Program-made: the position numbers and the translations under genes | The notes under the pieces: model-generated | The model's input: only the letters and a program-made list of their open reading frames with translations | What the model was told of the DNA's origin: nothing | Databases searched by the model: none | In this document: piece after piece, positions 1 to 6,493 of the stretch | How positions within the stretch are numbered: position 1 is the stretch's first letter | How the letters are laid out: the number at the start of each line of letters is the position of its first letter | Source of the DNA: Acetobacteraceae bacterium | Lineage (GTDB): Bacteria; Pseudomonadota; Alphaproteobacteria; Acetobacterales; Acetobacteraceae | Direction: 5' to 3' | Assembly (NCBI GenBank): GCA_947478535.1 | Contig: CANJXD010000304.1 | Coordinates: forward strand, 1 to 7,146 | Length of the DNA: 7,146 nt

Positions 1-209
1 CTGTTGAACAGGTAGCGTGGGAACGGGATCAGGTACCAGACATCGACGAAGTTGAACAAATGCGGGTCGAGCGGCAGCAGTCGCGGTGGATAGGCGTAGA
101 TGTTCTCATTCGTCAGCGCCGTCTTGATGACCCAGTAGAAGGGCAGCAGCATCACGACCGACACCAGGATGAGGACGGCGTGGCGCGCCCAGGGAAAGCG
201 ATGCGTCAT
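1..209 (-). CDS. Carbohydrate ABC transporter permease, MalG-type (5' part only)
   Basis: Only the first 69 codons are inside the window; the gene continues past the left edge. The protein starts MTHRFPWARHAVLILVSVV and has one clear membrane segment at about residues 9-27, ending in the LPFYWVIKTALT stretch typical of the first helix of MalG-type inner-membrane subunits. This is followed by a periplasmic segment with YPPRLLPLDP, as expected for the family. The EAA loop that would contact the ATPase lies outside the window. The ATG shares one base with the TGA of the upstream MalF-type permease (TGATG), and a GGAG ribosome site lies 8 nt upstream (218-221), so the start is well supported. It should pair with that permease to form the import channel. 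The substrate cannot be read from this fragment. Confidence 0.9.
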   Translation of the reverse strand, partial: MTHRFPWARHAVLILVSVVMLLPFYWVIKTALTNENIYAYPPRLLPLDPHLFNFVDVWYLIPFPRYLFN

Positions 210-1105
210 CAATCGCGCTCCACCGCGCCGGCATTGCCGCCGGCGAAGCGATTGGCCAGCACCGTCAGCGCCACCAGCAGCGAGAACTGCACGACGGTGA
301 CGGCGGCGGCATAGTCGAACTTCGTCTGCCCGAAGCCCATGCGGTAGATGTAGGTGATGAGAAGCTCCGTCGCGTCGCCGGGCCCGCCGCCGGTCATCAC
401 ATAGACGAGGTCGAAGGCCGTCATCGAATTCAGCAGGCCGATGACCGCGCAGATGAACAGCGATGGCCGCAGCATCGGCAGGGTGATGCGCCAGAACCGC
501 GCCCATGCCGGCACGCCATCGACGCGGGCGGCCTCATACAGATGCTGGGGAATCTGCTGCAACCCCGCCAGCAGCACGATCATGTAGAAGCCGAGGATCT
601 GCCAGATATCGGTGACGATCACCGCCGGCAGCGCCATGTCGAAGCTCTGGAGAAAGCCGAGCGGCTTGTCGATGATACCCATCGCCCGCAGCGCCCAGTT
701 GATGAAGCCGCCGCGCTCATCATACATCCAGCGCCAGACGATGCCGACTGCCACCGTCATCAGCGGGTAGGACAGGAAGACGATGGTGCGATAGACGCTC
801 GCCCCCTTCAGGTCGCTGTTCACGAGCAGCGCGATGCCGAGCGCCAGCGCGATGGCGATGGGGGCGGAGCCGATCCAGATCAGCGTATTGGTGAAGGCGG
901 TCCAGAACTGATCGTCGTAGAAGAACATCTCCTCATAGTGTTCAAGCCCGACCCAGCGGGAAGGCCGCATCGGTGACCAGGACTGGAAGGACAGCACGAC
1001 ATTCCAGCCCAGCGGCAGCACGCGATACAGGAAGAAGATCGCGAGCGAGGGCAGGAGGAAGCAGACGATCAGCAGGGATTGCCTGGTCTTCCTCCGCCCC
1101 ATCAT
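209..1105 (-). CDS. Carbohydrate ABC transporter permease, MalF/UgpA-type
   Basis: Inner-membrane channel subunit of a CUT1-type sugar importer, 298 aa, a normal length for the short MalF-like proteins. Hydrophobic segments are visible at about residues 10-30, 71-95, 105-125, 159-183, 213-235 and 266-287, giving six helices. The cytoplasmic EAA loop is intact at 191-210 (EAARVDGVPAWARFWRITLP: EAA-x3-G and the I-x-LP end), which docks on the ATPase. The GGGP segment at 239-242 before the last helix is also typical. Two adjacent ATG codons begin the gene (1105 and 1102). The first is one base after the stop of the binding-protein gene, so translation is probably coupled, as no strong ribosome site is seen. 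It overlaps the next permease by 1 nt. Assignment to the family is firm; the transported sugar is unknown. Confidence 0.95.
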   Translation of the reverse strand: MMGRRKTRQSLLIVCFLLPSLAIFFLYRVLPLGWNVVLSFQSWSPMRPSRWVGLEHYEEMFFYDDQFWTAFTNTLIWIGSAPIAIALALGIALLVNSDLKGASVYRTIVFLSYPLMTVAVGIVWRWMYDERGGFINWALRAMGIIDKPLGFLQSFDMALPAVIVTDIWQILGFYMIVLLAGLQQIPQHLYEAARVDGVPAWARFWRITLPMLRPSLFICAVIGLLNSMTAFDLVYVMTGGGPGDATELLITYIYRMGFGQTKFDYAAAVTVVQFSLLVALTVLANRFAGGNAGAVERD

Positions 1106-1106
1106 C

Positions 1107-2348
1107 TCAGGCGCGCCCCAATTCGCGCGTCACGCGCCGTTCGGCATCGGCCAGCGCCTGGCGGGCGGGCTTGCGGCCGAGCAGGGCGTTCTGCAATTCG
1201 GCCCAGAAGGCATCCTTTACCCGGGCGTCATTCGCCATCGGCCAGCGGCCGACCATCTTGTCCGTCTGTTCCAACTGCGTCGTCAGCACCTGGTGCACCT
1301 GCGGGCTCTCCGTCCGCAGACGGGTCAGCAGCGCCTGGTCCACTTCCGTATTGCCGGTCAGGATCAGGCGTTCATTCGCCAGCATGGACGCCTGCTGGCG
1401 CGCCGTGATGTGCTTGACGAAGGCGAAGGCGAGTTCCGGGTTGCGGCTGCCCTTGGAAACGCCGAGCCCGTGGCTGTTCGGCGTGGAAAAGCCGCCGGGC
1501 ATATGGGCGACACCCAGGCTGTCCGGGTTCACCCAGCTGCCCTGGCCCTTGATGAAGAAATAGGCCGGGGAATGGGCGTGCAGCATGCCGACATTGCCGG
1601 CGGCGAAGGCGCCATTCGGCTCCACCCAGCGGCCGGTCCAGCTGATCTTGTTGATGGCACCGGTATCGCTCGCCCGCGCCAGCTTCTCCACCACCTCCAC
1701 TGCCTTCGGCGTGTTGAAGGCGGGGCGGCGGAGATCGGGCGTCAGCAGTTCCACCCCGTTCATCGCGAACAACGGCCAGTAGAGCCAGTCGAAATTGAGC
1801 GTGAGGAAGCCGGTATTGTCGCCCTGCGCCATCTTGCCCGCGAATTCGAGGATCTGGTCGAAATTCTGCGGCGGGCCGGACAGGCCAGCGCGCTGGAACA
1901 GCGGCTTGTTGTAGAACAACAGGGTCTTGGTGATGTAGAAGGGCAGCATGTAGTTGCGCCCCTCATAGGCCCAGTTGGACAGGTATTCCGCGTTGTAGCT
2001 GTTGCGCAGCGTGGCATCGGCGGCCAGCATCGGCGTCATGTCCAGCAGCGCGCCGCCAGCGGCGTATTCGAGCCACAGCGCGCCCTGGGTGTTGATGACG
2101 TCGGGCGGCGTGCCCGCGGCCAGTTGCGTCTGGTAGAAGGGCGGCAGTTCCGGCCCCTTCTTGTCGAGCCATTCGACCTCGGCGCCGGCATTCGCGGCCT
2201 CGAAGCTCGCGATCCAGCGACGGATCAGCGGTTCCTGGTCGATGATGTTCCAGGTGAGGAAGCTGATGCGCCGGCGCGTCTGGCCGAGCGCCGGCATCGC
2301 GAGCGGGCCAACGGCCGAAGCCGCAAGCAGCGTGCGTCTCGTGAACAT
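1107..2348 (-). CDS. Extracellular sugar-binding protein of the ABC importer (family 1)
   Basis: Periplasmic solute-binding protein, 413 aa, which captures the substrate and delivers it to the adjacent permeases. Residues 1-22 are a signal peptide: R4-R5 in TRRTLLAAS resemble a twin-arginine (Tat) motif, then a hydrophobic core and a likely cut after A-L-G (22/23). There is no lipobox Cys. Family marks are AAGTPPDV (77-84), the LLFYNKPLFQRAG segment (about 143-155) and an aromatic-rich middle (FDWLYWPLF, about 186-194) that could line a sugar pocket. Two in-frame ATGs (2357 and 2348) are produced by a 9-nt tandem repeat. The inner one is chosen because the GGAGGG ribosome site at 2358-2363 directly abuts the outer ATG but lies 9 nt from the inner. 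The next permease starts 1 nt after the stop. The ligand is not predictable by eye. Confidence 0.93.
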   Translation of the reverse strand: MFTRRTLLAASAVGPLAMPALGQTRRRISFLTWNIIDQEPLIRRWIASFEAANAGAEVEWLDKKGPELPPFYQTQLAAGTPPDVINTQGALWLEYAAGGALLDMTPMLAADATLRNSYNAEYLSNWAYEGRNYMLPFYITKTLLFYNKPLFQRAGLSGPPQNFDQILEFAGKMAQGDNTGFLTLNFDWLYWPLFAMNGVELLTPDLRRPAFNTPKAVEVVEKLARASDTGAINKISWTGRWVEPNGAFAAGNVGMLHAHSPAYFFIKGQGSWVNPDSLGVAHMPGGFSTPNSHGLGVSKGSRNPELAFAFVKHITARQQASMLANERLILTGNTEVDQALLTRLRTESPQVHQVLTTQLEQTDKMVGRWPMANDARVKDAFWAELQNALLGRKPARQALADAERRVTRELGRA

Positions 2349-2357
2349 GGTGAACAT
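2340..2357 (-). repeat. 9-nt tandem repeat duplicating the start codon of the binding-protein gene
   Basis: On the minus strand ATGTTCACC is followed directly by ATGTTCACG (17 of 18 positions fit an exact duplication). It creates two in-frame Met-Phe-Thr starts. Confidence 0.85.
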
Positions 2358-2363
2358 CCCTCC
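2358..2363 (-). promoter_or_regulatory. Ribosome binding site GGAGGG of the binding-protein gene
   Basis: GGAGGG on the minus strand, 9 nt before the ATG at 2348 and touching the ATG at 2357. It decides in favour of the 2348 start. It is the best Shine-Dalgarno match seen inside the leftward operon, in keeping with binding proteins usually being made in excess over permeases. It lies in the 40-nt gap (2349-2388), where no convincing promoter or terminator was seen. Confidence 0.75.
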
Positions 2364-2388
2364 GGTTTTGTGGTTGTTGACGATGAGG

Positions 2389-3441
2389 CTAGGGCAAGGC
2401 CTCCGCCTCGCTCCAGGGAATCTCGCGCCCGCCTTCCCGCGCAGAGCGTTCGGCAAGCAGGCAGCAGGCGATGGCGGCGCGGGCCTCCTCGGCCGGCACC
2501 AGGGCGCGGCCAGCCCGAAAACCCTGGATGGCAAGTTCGGCCTGGGTCTCCAGCTCAAAGATCTCGCCGCTTTTCTCGAAGGGTATGGCGCGCGCGACCT
2601 GGCCCGGCTTCGCGCGGCCTTCGAAGACATGCAGGCTCGCCCGCGGTTCCCCGCTGCGGTCCATATCGGCGGACCACAGCGCGCGAATCGCGCCGCCTTC
2701 CCCCATCGCATGCAGCGCCAGATGATGCTCGAAGCCGCCGATCACGGTGTTCAGCGTGGCGAAGGCGCCATCGGCGAAGCGGAGCGTGACGGCGAGTGCG
2801 AGCGGCATGGCGGGATCGCCTTCCGGCGTGGCGCGCACGGAAACCGGCGGGCCGAGTTCGCGGCCATACCACAGCAGCAGGTCGAAAAAATGCACGGGCT
2901 CCTCCAGAATCCAGGAGCCCACCGTCGCCGCATCGTAACGCCAGCCGCCGCTGCCATCGCGATAGGGAAAGCGGAACAGCGACACCGCCGCATGGCGCAA
3001 CCGGCCAATGGTGCCGGCCGCGATCATCGCACGGATTGGCGCCCATTGGCGGCTGACGCGAAGCTCATGGCCGATGGTCAGCACGCGCCCCGCGCGCGCG
3101 GCGGCGGCGATCAGCGCGTCGCAATCCGGCAGCGTCAGCGCCATCGGCTTTTCCAGCAGCACATGCTTGCCGGCCTCCAGCGCCGCGAGTGCCACGCGGG
3201 CGTGCAGCGCATTCGGCACGGCGACGACCACGGCCTCGATGGTGGGGTCCGCGAGCACGGCGCCCTTTTCCCGCAGCACCCGCACGCCGGGGTTATCCGC
3301 CGCGGCCTCGGTCGCCGATTCATGGCCCCGCGCGACGATCGCCACGAGCTCGGCGGAGGGAGCCGCCTTCAGCGCCCGCGCGTGATGGCGCCCCCAGGCA
3401 CCATGGCCGATCAGCGCGATCTTCATGCGGGCCTGCGTCAT
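2389..3441 (-). CDS. Gfo/Idh/MocA-family NAD(P)-dependent dehydrogenase
   Basis: 350-aa cytoplasmic oxidoreductase of the family that oxidises hydroxyls of sugars and cyclitols. The N-terminal Rossmann fold has GHGAWG (G12, G14, G17). After the second strand comes IVARG, with R38 and no acidic residue, which suggests NADP(H) rather than NAD. The catalytic Lys is K98 in LLEKPM (95-100). In the C-terminal domain GSWILEEPVHFFD (175-187) gives H184, with E180 at the position usually held by Asp. The ATG at 3441 overlaps the stop of the NagB-like gene by 4 nt (ATGA) but has no clear ribosome site; an in-frame ATG at 3426 (MKIALIGHG) is the alternative and would remove five residues. The stop is TAG. 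It is only distantly similar to the IolG-like protein of the rightward arm, so it probably acts at a different step. Substrate unknown. Confidence 0.92.
   Translation of the reverse strand: MTQARMKIALIGHGAWGRHHARALKAAPSAELVAIVARGHESATEAAADNPGVRVLREKGAVLADPTIEAVVVAVPNALHARVALAALEAGKHVLLEKPMALTLPDCDALIAAAARAGRVLTIGHELRVSRQWAPIRAMIAAGTIGRLRHAAVSLFRFPYRDGSGGWRYDAATVGSWILEEPVHFFDLLLWYGRELGPPVSVRATPEGDPAMPLALAVTLRFADGAFATLNTVIGGFEHHLALHAMGEGGAIRALWSADMDRSGEPRASLHVFEGRAKPGQVARAIPFEKSGEIFELETQAELAIQGFRAGRALVPAEEARAAIACCLLAERSAREGGREIPWSEAEALP
2885..2920 (-). repeat. Inverted repeat plus T-run inside the dehydrogenase gene (terminator-like)
   Basis: GGGCTCCT (2896-2903) and AGGAGCCC (2913-2920) are perfect 8-bp arms around a 9-nt loop. 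Read on the coding (minus) strand, the hairpin is followed 5 nt later by six Ts (2890-2885). It encodes the W-I-L-E-E-P-V-H-F-F region, so codon constraint may explain it. The gap between stem and T-run is longer than in good intrinsic terminators. The structure is seen; a function is not shown. Confidence 0.35.
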
Positions 3442-4274
3442 GCCAATACGGGTCCGGGCAGGCGAGTCACTTCCTCCGTCACCACCACCGCGGCATCGCG
3501 GTGGCGCTGGATGAGGGAGGCCGGCACCGCCGCCGTCATCGGGCCGTGCAGCATCTTCCGCACGATGCCGCGCTGCCATGGCCGGTTCATGAACAGCCTG
3601 ATCTTCCGCGCGCCCAGAATCTCCCGCATCCCCAGCGTCACGGCGCGTTCGGGCACCAGGTCGATCGCGCCGCCCGTGGCCGTCACGGCATTGATGGTCC
3701 GGGTTTCGCGGTTGAGCGCCAGCACGCGCGTCGGCCGGTCCGCGAACTCGGCGGCGCTGACGGTCTCGCCGGGCTCTGGCGGTTCGTTGAAGGCGATATG
3801 GCCGCAGATGCCGACGCCGCCGAAGCAGGCATCCACACCCCCATGCGCCGCGATCTCCGCCGCCGGCTCGCCGAGCCGTTGCGGATGCGGAAACACCACG
3901 CGCGGCGCCAGCGACGGGTCCAACTTCTGCAACAGATGGCGCTGGATGTGGCCGCGGAAGCTGCGCGGGTCCTCCTCCGGCAGCCACTCGCCCCCGGGTG
4001 TCAGGTATTCATCCATGCCGAGCAGCGTCAGATCGCCGAGCGGCAGGCCCTGCGCCATGCAGCGTTCGGTCAGCAGGTCATACTGCCCGACCGGCCCGAC
4101 AGGGATGATGAACAGCACGCGCGGGCGGCCGGAGGCCTTGGCCGCCTGATACTCCGCGATGAGCTGCGCGGCGAAGGCCCGCGTCAGCGCCGCCGCATCC
4201 GCCACCACGGCGAAGCCGATGCCGGTGCCCTGGCCCAATGCTTCCGGCGGGATGGCGAGGCAATCGAGGCTCAC
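3438..4274 (-). CDS. NagB-like (glucosamine-6-phosphate deaminase/isomerase family) protein, divergent active site
   Basis: 278 aa, close to the usual NagB length (about 240-270). Family signatures are LLGMDEYL (84-91, D88 matching catalytic Asp72 of E. coli NagB), GVGICGHIAFNEP (153-165, H159 and E164 matching His143 and Glu148), RPTRVLALNRETR (180-192) and AVPASLIQRH (249-258). Classical NagB opens the allose/fructose ring and releases ammonia from GlcN6P. Here the Asp141 position is Cys (C157), the phosphate loop GGTP is replaced by IPVGPVGQY (57-65), and the phosphate-contacting Lys region reads FMNRPWQRG (228-236). The fold is secure but the reaction is not: it may act on another, perhaps unphosphorylated, amino-sugar or keto-sugar. 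It starts with GTG, overlapping the ATPase stop by 4 nt (GTGA); the G-rich tract 8 nt upstream can serve as its ribosome site. It ends in a 4-nt overlap with the dehydrogenase. Confidence 0.85.
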   Translation of the reverse strand: MSLDCLAIPPEALGQGTGIGFAVVADAAALTRAFAAQLIAEYQAAKASGRPRVLFIIPVGPVGQYDLLTERCMAQGLPLGDLTLLGMDEYLTPGGEWLPEEDPRSFRGHIQRHLLQKLDPSLAPRVVFPHPQRLGEPAAEIAAHGGVDACFGGVGICGHIAFNEPPEPGETVSAAEFADRPTRVLALNRETRTINAVTATGGAIDLVPERAVTLGMREILGARKIRLFMNRPWQRGIVRKMLHGPMTAAVPASLIQRHRDAAVVVTEEVTRLPGPVLA

Positions 4275-5338
4275 AGCCGGCGCCCCCCCTCATCGGCGGC
4301 GAACAGATGGATGTCGATGGGATCGAGCGCGAGGCGTACCGGCTCCCCGGCCATGCGCACACTGCGCGGTGGCACGCGGGCGTGCAGGGTGTGGGCCCCG
4401 ATTTCCAGCGTGACGAGGGTTTCCGCCCCCAGCGGTTCCACCACCGCCGCGACGCCACGGATCTCCACCCCCTGCGCGGGGCTCTCCGGTGGCAGCCAGT
4501 GCAGCGCCTCCGGTCGCAAGCCAAGCTGGATGTCGCCGGGTTCCAACGCGCGGAAGACGGGAATGGCCGTGCCATCGGCCAGCAAGGCATTGCCATCCTC
4601 CAGCCGCGCCGGCAGCAGGTTCATCGCCGGCGCGCCCATGAAGCTGGCGACGAAGGCGGTGGCCGGCGTGTCATAGATATCCTCAGGCGATCCCAATTGT
4701 TCGATATGGCCGCCGCGCATGACCACGATGCGATCGGCGAGCGTCATCGCTTCCACCTGGTCATGCGTGACATAGAGCGTGGTGGCGCGCAGGCGGTCGC
4801 GCAGTTTCTTGATCTCGGTCCGCATCTGCACGCGCAGCTTGGCATCGAGGTTCGACAGCGGCTCATCGAACAGGAACACCTTGGGGTCCCGCACGATGGC
4901 CCGGCCCATGGCGACGCGTTGGCGCTGCCCTCCCGAAAGCTCCCTCGGGCGGCGGTCCAGCAGATGCGCGATATCGAGGATCGCCGCAGCCTCCGCCACC
5001 CGCTTCGCGATCTCCGGGCGGCGGACGCCGCGATAGACCAGGGAAAACCCCATATTCTCAGCGACCGACATATGCGGGTAGAGCGCGTAGTCCTGGAACA
5101 CCATGGCGATGTCGCGGTCCTTCGGATCGCGTTCATTCACCACCACGCCATCGATGGAGATTTCGCCGGAGGTCACCTCCTCCAGCCCCGCCACCATGCG
5201 GAGGAGGGTGGACTTGCCGCAGCCGGAGGGGCCGACGAGGACGACGAATTCACCTTCCGCGACCGCGAGATCGACGCCGTGCACGACCTCGATCGGGCCG
5301 AATGCCTTGCGAACGCGGCTGAGACCGATCGTCGCCAC
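4271..5338 (-). CDS. Sugar ABC transporter ATP-binding protein, MalK/UgpC-type
   Basis: 355-aa ATPase that powers the importer from the cytoplasmic face. All nucleotide-binding motifs are intact: Walker A GPSGCGKST (36-44), Q-loop Q82 in VFQDYALYPH, signature LSGGQ (134-138), Walker B FLFDEP (155-160; D158, E159), D-loop SNLD and H-loop H192. A C-terminal OB/TOBE-type regulatory domain occupies about 236-355, the MalK/UgpC layout; its family length is about 350-370. The GTG at 5338 (MATIGLSRVRKAFG) is chosen because it matches the usual family N-terminus and has GGGAGG 4 nt upstream; a GTG at 5350 overlaps that ribosome site. It is the first gene of the leftward operon, apart from its permeases, which is an unusual order. 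A run of seven Gs sits just before its stop. The family is certain; sugar specificity is not. Confidence 0.95.
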   Translation of the reverse strand: MATIGLSRVRKAFGPIEVVHGVDLAVAEGEFVVLVGPSGCGKSTLLRMVAGLEEVTSGEISIDGVVVNERDPKDRDIAMVFQDYALYPHMSVAENMGFSLVYRGVRRPEIAKRVAEAAAILDIAHLLDRRPRELSGGQRQRVAMGRAIVRDPKVFLFDEPLSNLDAKLRVQMRTEIKKLRDRLRATTLYVTHDQVEAMTLADRIVVMRGGHIEQLGSPEDIYDTPATAFVASFMGAPAMNLLPARLEDGNALLADGTAIPVFRALEPGDIQLGLRPEALHWLPPESPAQGVEIRGVAAVVEPLGAETLVTLEIGAHTLHARVPPRSVRMAGEPVRLALDPIDIHLFAADEGGRRL

Positions 5339-5364
5339 GCCACCTCCCACATCTCGTTGCGGGA

Positions 5365-5394
5365 AGCCTAGACCTGCTTCGGCATTGCACTCAA
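5365..5394 (-). promoter_or_regulatory. Possible promoter of the leftward operon
   Basis: On the minus strand TTGAGT (5389-5394, 4 of 6 to the sigma70 -35 box) and TAGGCT (5365-5370, 3 of 6 to the -10 box) are 18 bp apart. Transcription would begin about 20 nt before the ATPase GTG. The -35 box lies inside the inverted repeat, so a bound repressor would block it. The match is weak and is offered because of its position. Confidence 0.35.
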
Positions 5395-5402
5395 TGGTGC
5401 AA
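5383..5402. promoter_or_regulatory. Operator-like overlapping inverted repeats between the two arms
   Basis: TTGCAC (5385-5390) and GTGCAA (5397-5402) form a perfect 6-bp inverted repeat with a 6-bp spacer. A second inverted repeat, CATTG-CACT-CAATG (5383-5396), overlaps it. It lies 46 bp before the ATPase start and 101 bp before the IolG-like start, which is right for a shared operator. Sugar-catabolic regulators commonly bind such symmetrical sites, but the regulator family cannot be told and no regulator gene is in the window. The rest of 5403-5503 holds a good -35 match for rightward transcription (TTGACG, 5439-5444) without a convincing -10 box. Confidence 0.5.
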
Positions 5403-5493
5403 CCGCGGTCTTAGCCCGGCAAAGCCAGCGGCGCCGAGTTGACGGCAGTGCCCAGGATACGGATTGATGGCGCCCGCTCCGCTGCGGCCCGTC

Positions 5494-5497
5494 AGGA
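5494..5497 (+). promoter_or_regulatory. Ribosome binding site AGGA of the IolG-like gene
   Basis: AGGA lies 6 nt before the ATG at 5504 and supports that start. The protein then begins directly with the first strand of the Rossmann fold. Confidence 0.6.
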
Positions 5498-5503
5498 AAC
5501 GCC

Positions 5504-6493
5504 ATGCTTCAATTCGCTCAATTCGGTGCCGGTCGAATCGGCGCCATCCATGCCGCGAACCTGGCCGCCAGCGGCCGGGCGGCGCTGCGCCATGTGGTCG
5601 ATGTCCACCCCCCCGCCGCCAGCGCGCTCGCCGCGAAATACGGCGCCCGGGTGAGCGATACCGCGACCGCGCTGGCCGACCCGGCGGTGGGGGCCGTGAT
5701 CATCGCCAGTTCCACCGACACCCATGCGGACCTCGTCATCGCCGCCGCCCGCGCCGGCAAGGCGATCTTCTGCGAGAAGCCGATCGACCTGTCCCTGGCC
5801 CGCGTCGATGCCTGCCTGGAGGCGGTGCAGCAGGCGGGGGTGCCGATGCTGGTTGGCTTCAACCGCCGCTTCGATCCGAATTTCGCCGAATTGCGCCGCC
5901 GCATCCAGGCGGGGGCGGTCGGGTCCGTGGAACAGGTGGTCATCACCAGCCGCGACCCTGGCCCGCCACCCGTCTCCTACATCAAGGTCTCCGGCGGGCT
6001 GTTCCGGGACATGACGATCCATGATTTCGACATGGCCCGCTGGATGCTCGGCGAGGAGGTGGCGGAGGTCTTCGCCACCGGCGCCGTGCTGGTGGACAAG
6101 GCCATCGGCGAGGCCGGCGATATCGACAGCGCCATGATCATCCTGAAGACCGCCTCCGGCCGCATGGCGCATATCAACAACAGCCGCCGCGCCGCCTATG
6201 GCTACGACCAGAGAGTGGAGGTGCATGGCAGCGCCGGGCGGCTGATCGCCGGCAACCGCGTGGCGACCACGGTCGAGCAGGCGGATGGCAAGGCGGTCTC
6301 CACCGACCTGCCGCTGCATTTCTTCCTCGAACGCTATGCCGACGCCTATCGCATCGAGCTTTCGGCGTTTCTCGATGGCGTCGCCAACGGCACGCCGATG
6401 CCGGTCGGCGCCGAGGATGGGCGCCAGGCGCTGGTGCTGGCCGATGCCGCCTATCGCTCCCTTACCGAGGGCCGCCCGGGGAAGGTCGCATGA
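5504..6493 (+). CDS. iolG: Inositol 2-dehydrogenase-like protein (Gfo/Idh/MocA family)
   Basis: 329 aa, the usual size of IolG, which oxidises myo-inositol (or related cyclitols and sugars) at one hydroxyl to the ketone. The Rossmann motif is FGAGRIG (7-13), with D33 at the end of the second strand (HVVDV), favouring NAD. The catalytic Lys is K92 in CEKPID. VGFNRRFDPNF (117-127), SRDPGPPPVSYIK (149-161) and GGLFRDMTIHDFDMARW (164-180) are characteristic of IolG; D169 and H173 match the Asp/His pair of Bacillus inositol dehydrogenase. It is first in the rightward arm, with a 4-nt overlap (ATGA) to the next dehydrogenase. No other iol genes (iolB, C, D, E) are visible, so the real substrate may be another cyclitol or a sugar. 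Family placement is strong; the exact substrate is inferred from homology. Confidence 0.88.
   Translation: MLQFAQFGAGRIGAIHAANLAASGRAALRHVVDVHPPAASALAAKYGARVSDTATALADPAVGAVIIASSTDTHADLVIAAARAGKAIFCEKPIDLSLARVDACLEAVQQAGVPMLVGFNRRFDPNFAELRRRIQAGAVGSVEQVVITSRDPGPPPVSYIKVSGGLFRDMTIHDFDMARWMLGEEVAEVFATGAVLVDKAIGEAGDIDSAMIILKTASGRMAHINNSRRAAYGYDQRVEVHGSAGRLIAGNRVATTVEQADGKAVSTDLPLHFFLERYADAYRIELSAFLDGVANGTPMPVGAEDGRQALVLADAAYRSLTEGRPGKVA

Noticed and set aside
2349..2711. Upstream extension of the binding-protein frame
   Set aside because: It would place an Arg-rich tail before a good signal peptide and overlap the dehydrogenase gene; the ribosome site and signal peptide fix the start at 2348.
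1293..2789. Plus-strand open frame of 498 codons opposite the binding-protein gene
   Set aside because: No recognisable domain, no ribosome site, and it spans the gap and parts of two convincingly coded genes on the other strand.
3442..3987. Upstream extension of the dehydrogenase frame
   Set aside because: The extension is Arg/Ala/Gly-rich antidomain sequence inside the NagB-like gene; the Rossmann motif begins only a few residues after the 3441 start.
2161..4149. Long plus-strand open frame (662 codons) opposite the dehydrogenase and NagB-like genes
   Set aside because: Antisense to two genes with clear family motifs; the translation is Arg/Ala/Gly/His-rich low-complexity text with no domain, as expected for an antisense frame in GC-rich DNA.
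5339..5350. GTG at 5350 as start of the ATPase
   Set aside because: It overlaps the GGGAGG ribosome site, adds four residues (three Gly) not typical of the family, and has no site of its own.
3189..5371. Plus-strand open frames (3189-4676 and 4238-5371) opposite the NagB-like and ATPase genes
   Set aside because: Antisense shadows of genes with complete catalytic motifs; composition typical of non-coding frames.
5439..5468. Rightward promoter from TTGACG
   Set aside because: The -35 box is good, but the 16-18 bp spacing gives only ATTGAT or GATTGA as -10 boxes, too weak to list as a feature.
5492..6319. Minus-strand open frame opposite the IolG-like gene
   Set aside because: The plus strand encodes a full-length, motif-complete dehydrogenase; the minus frame has no family features.
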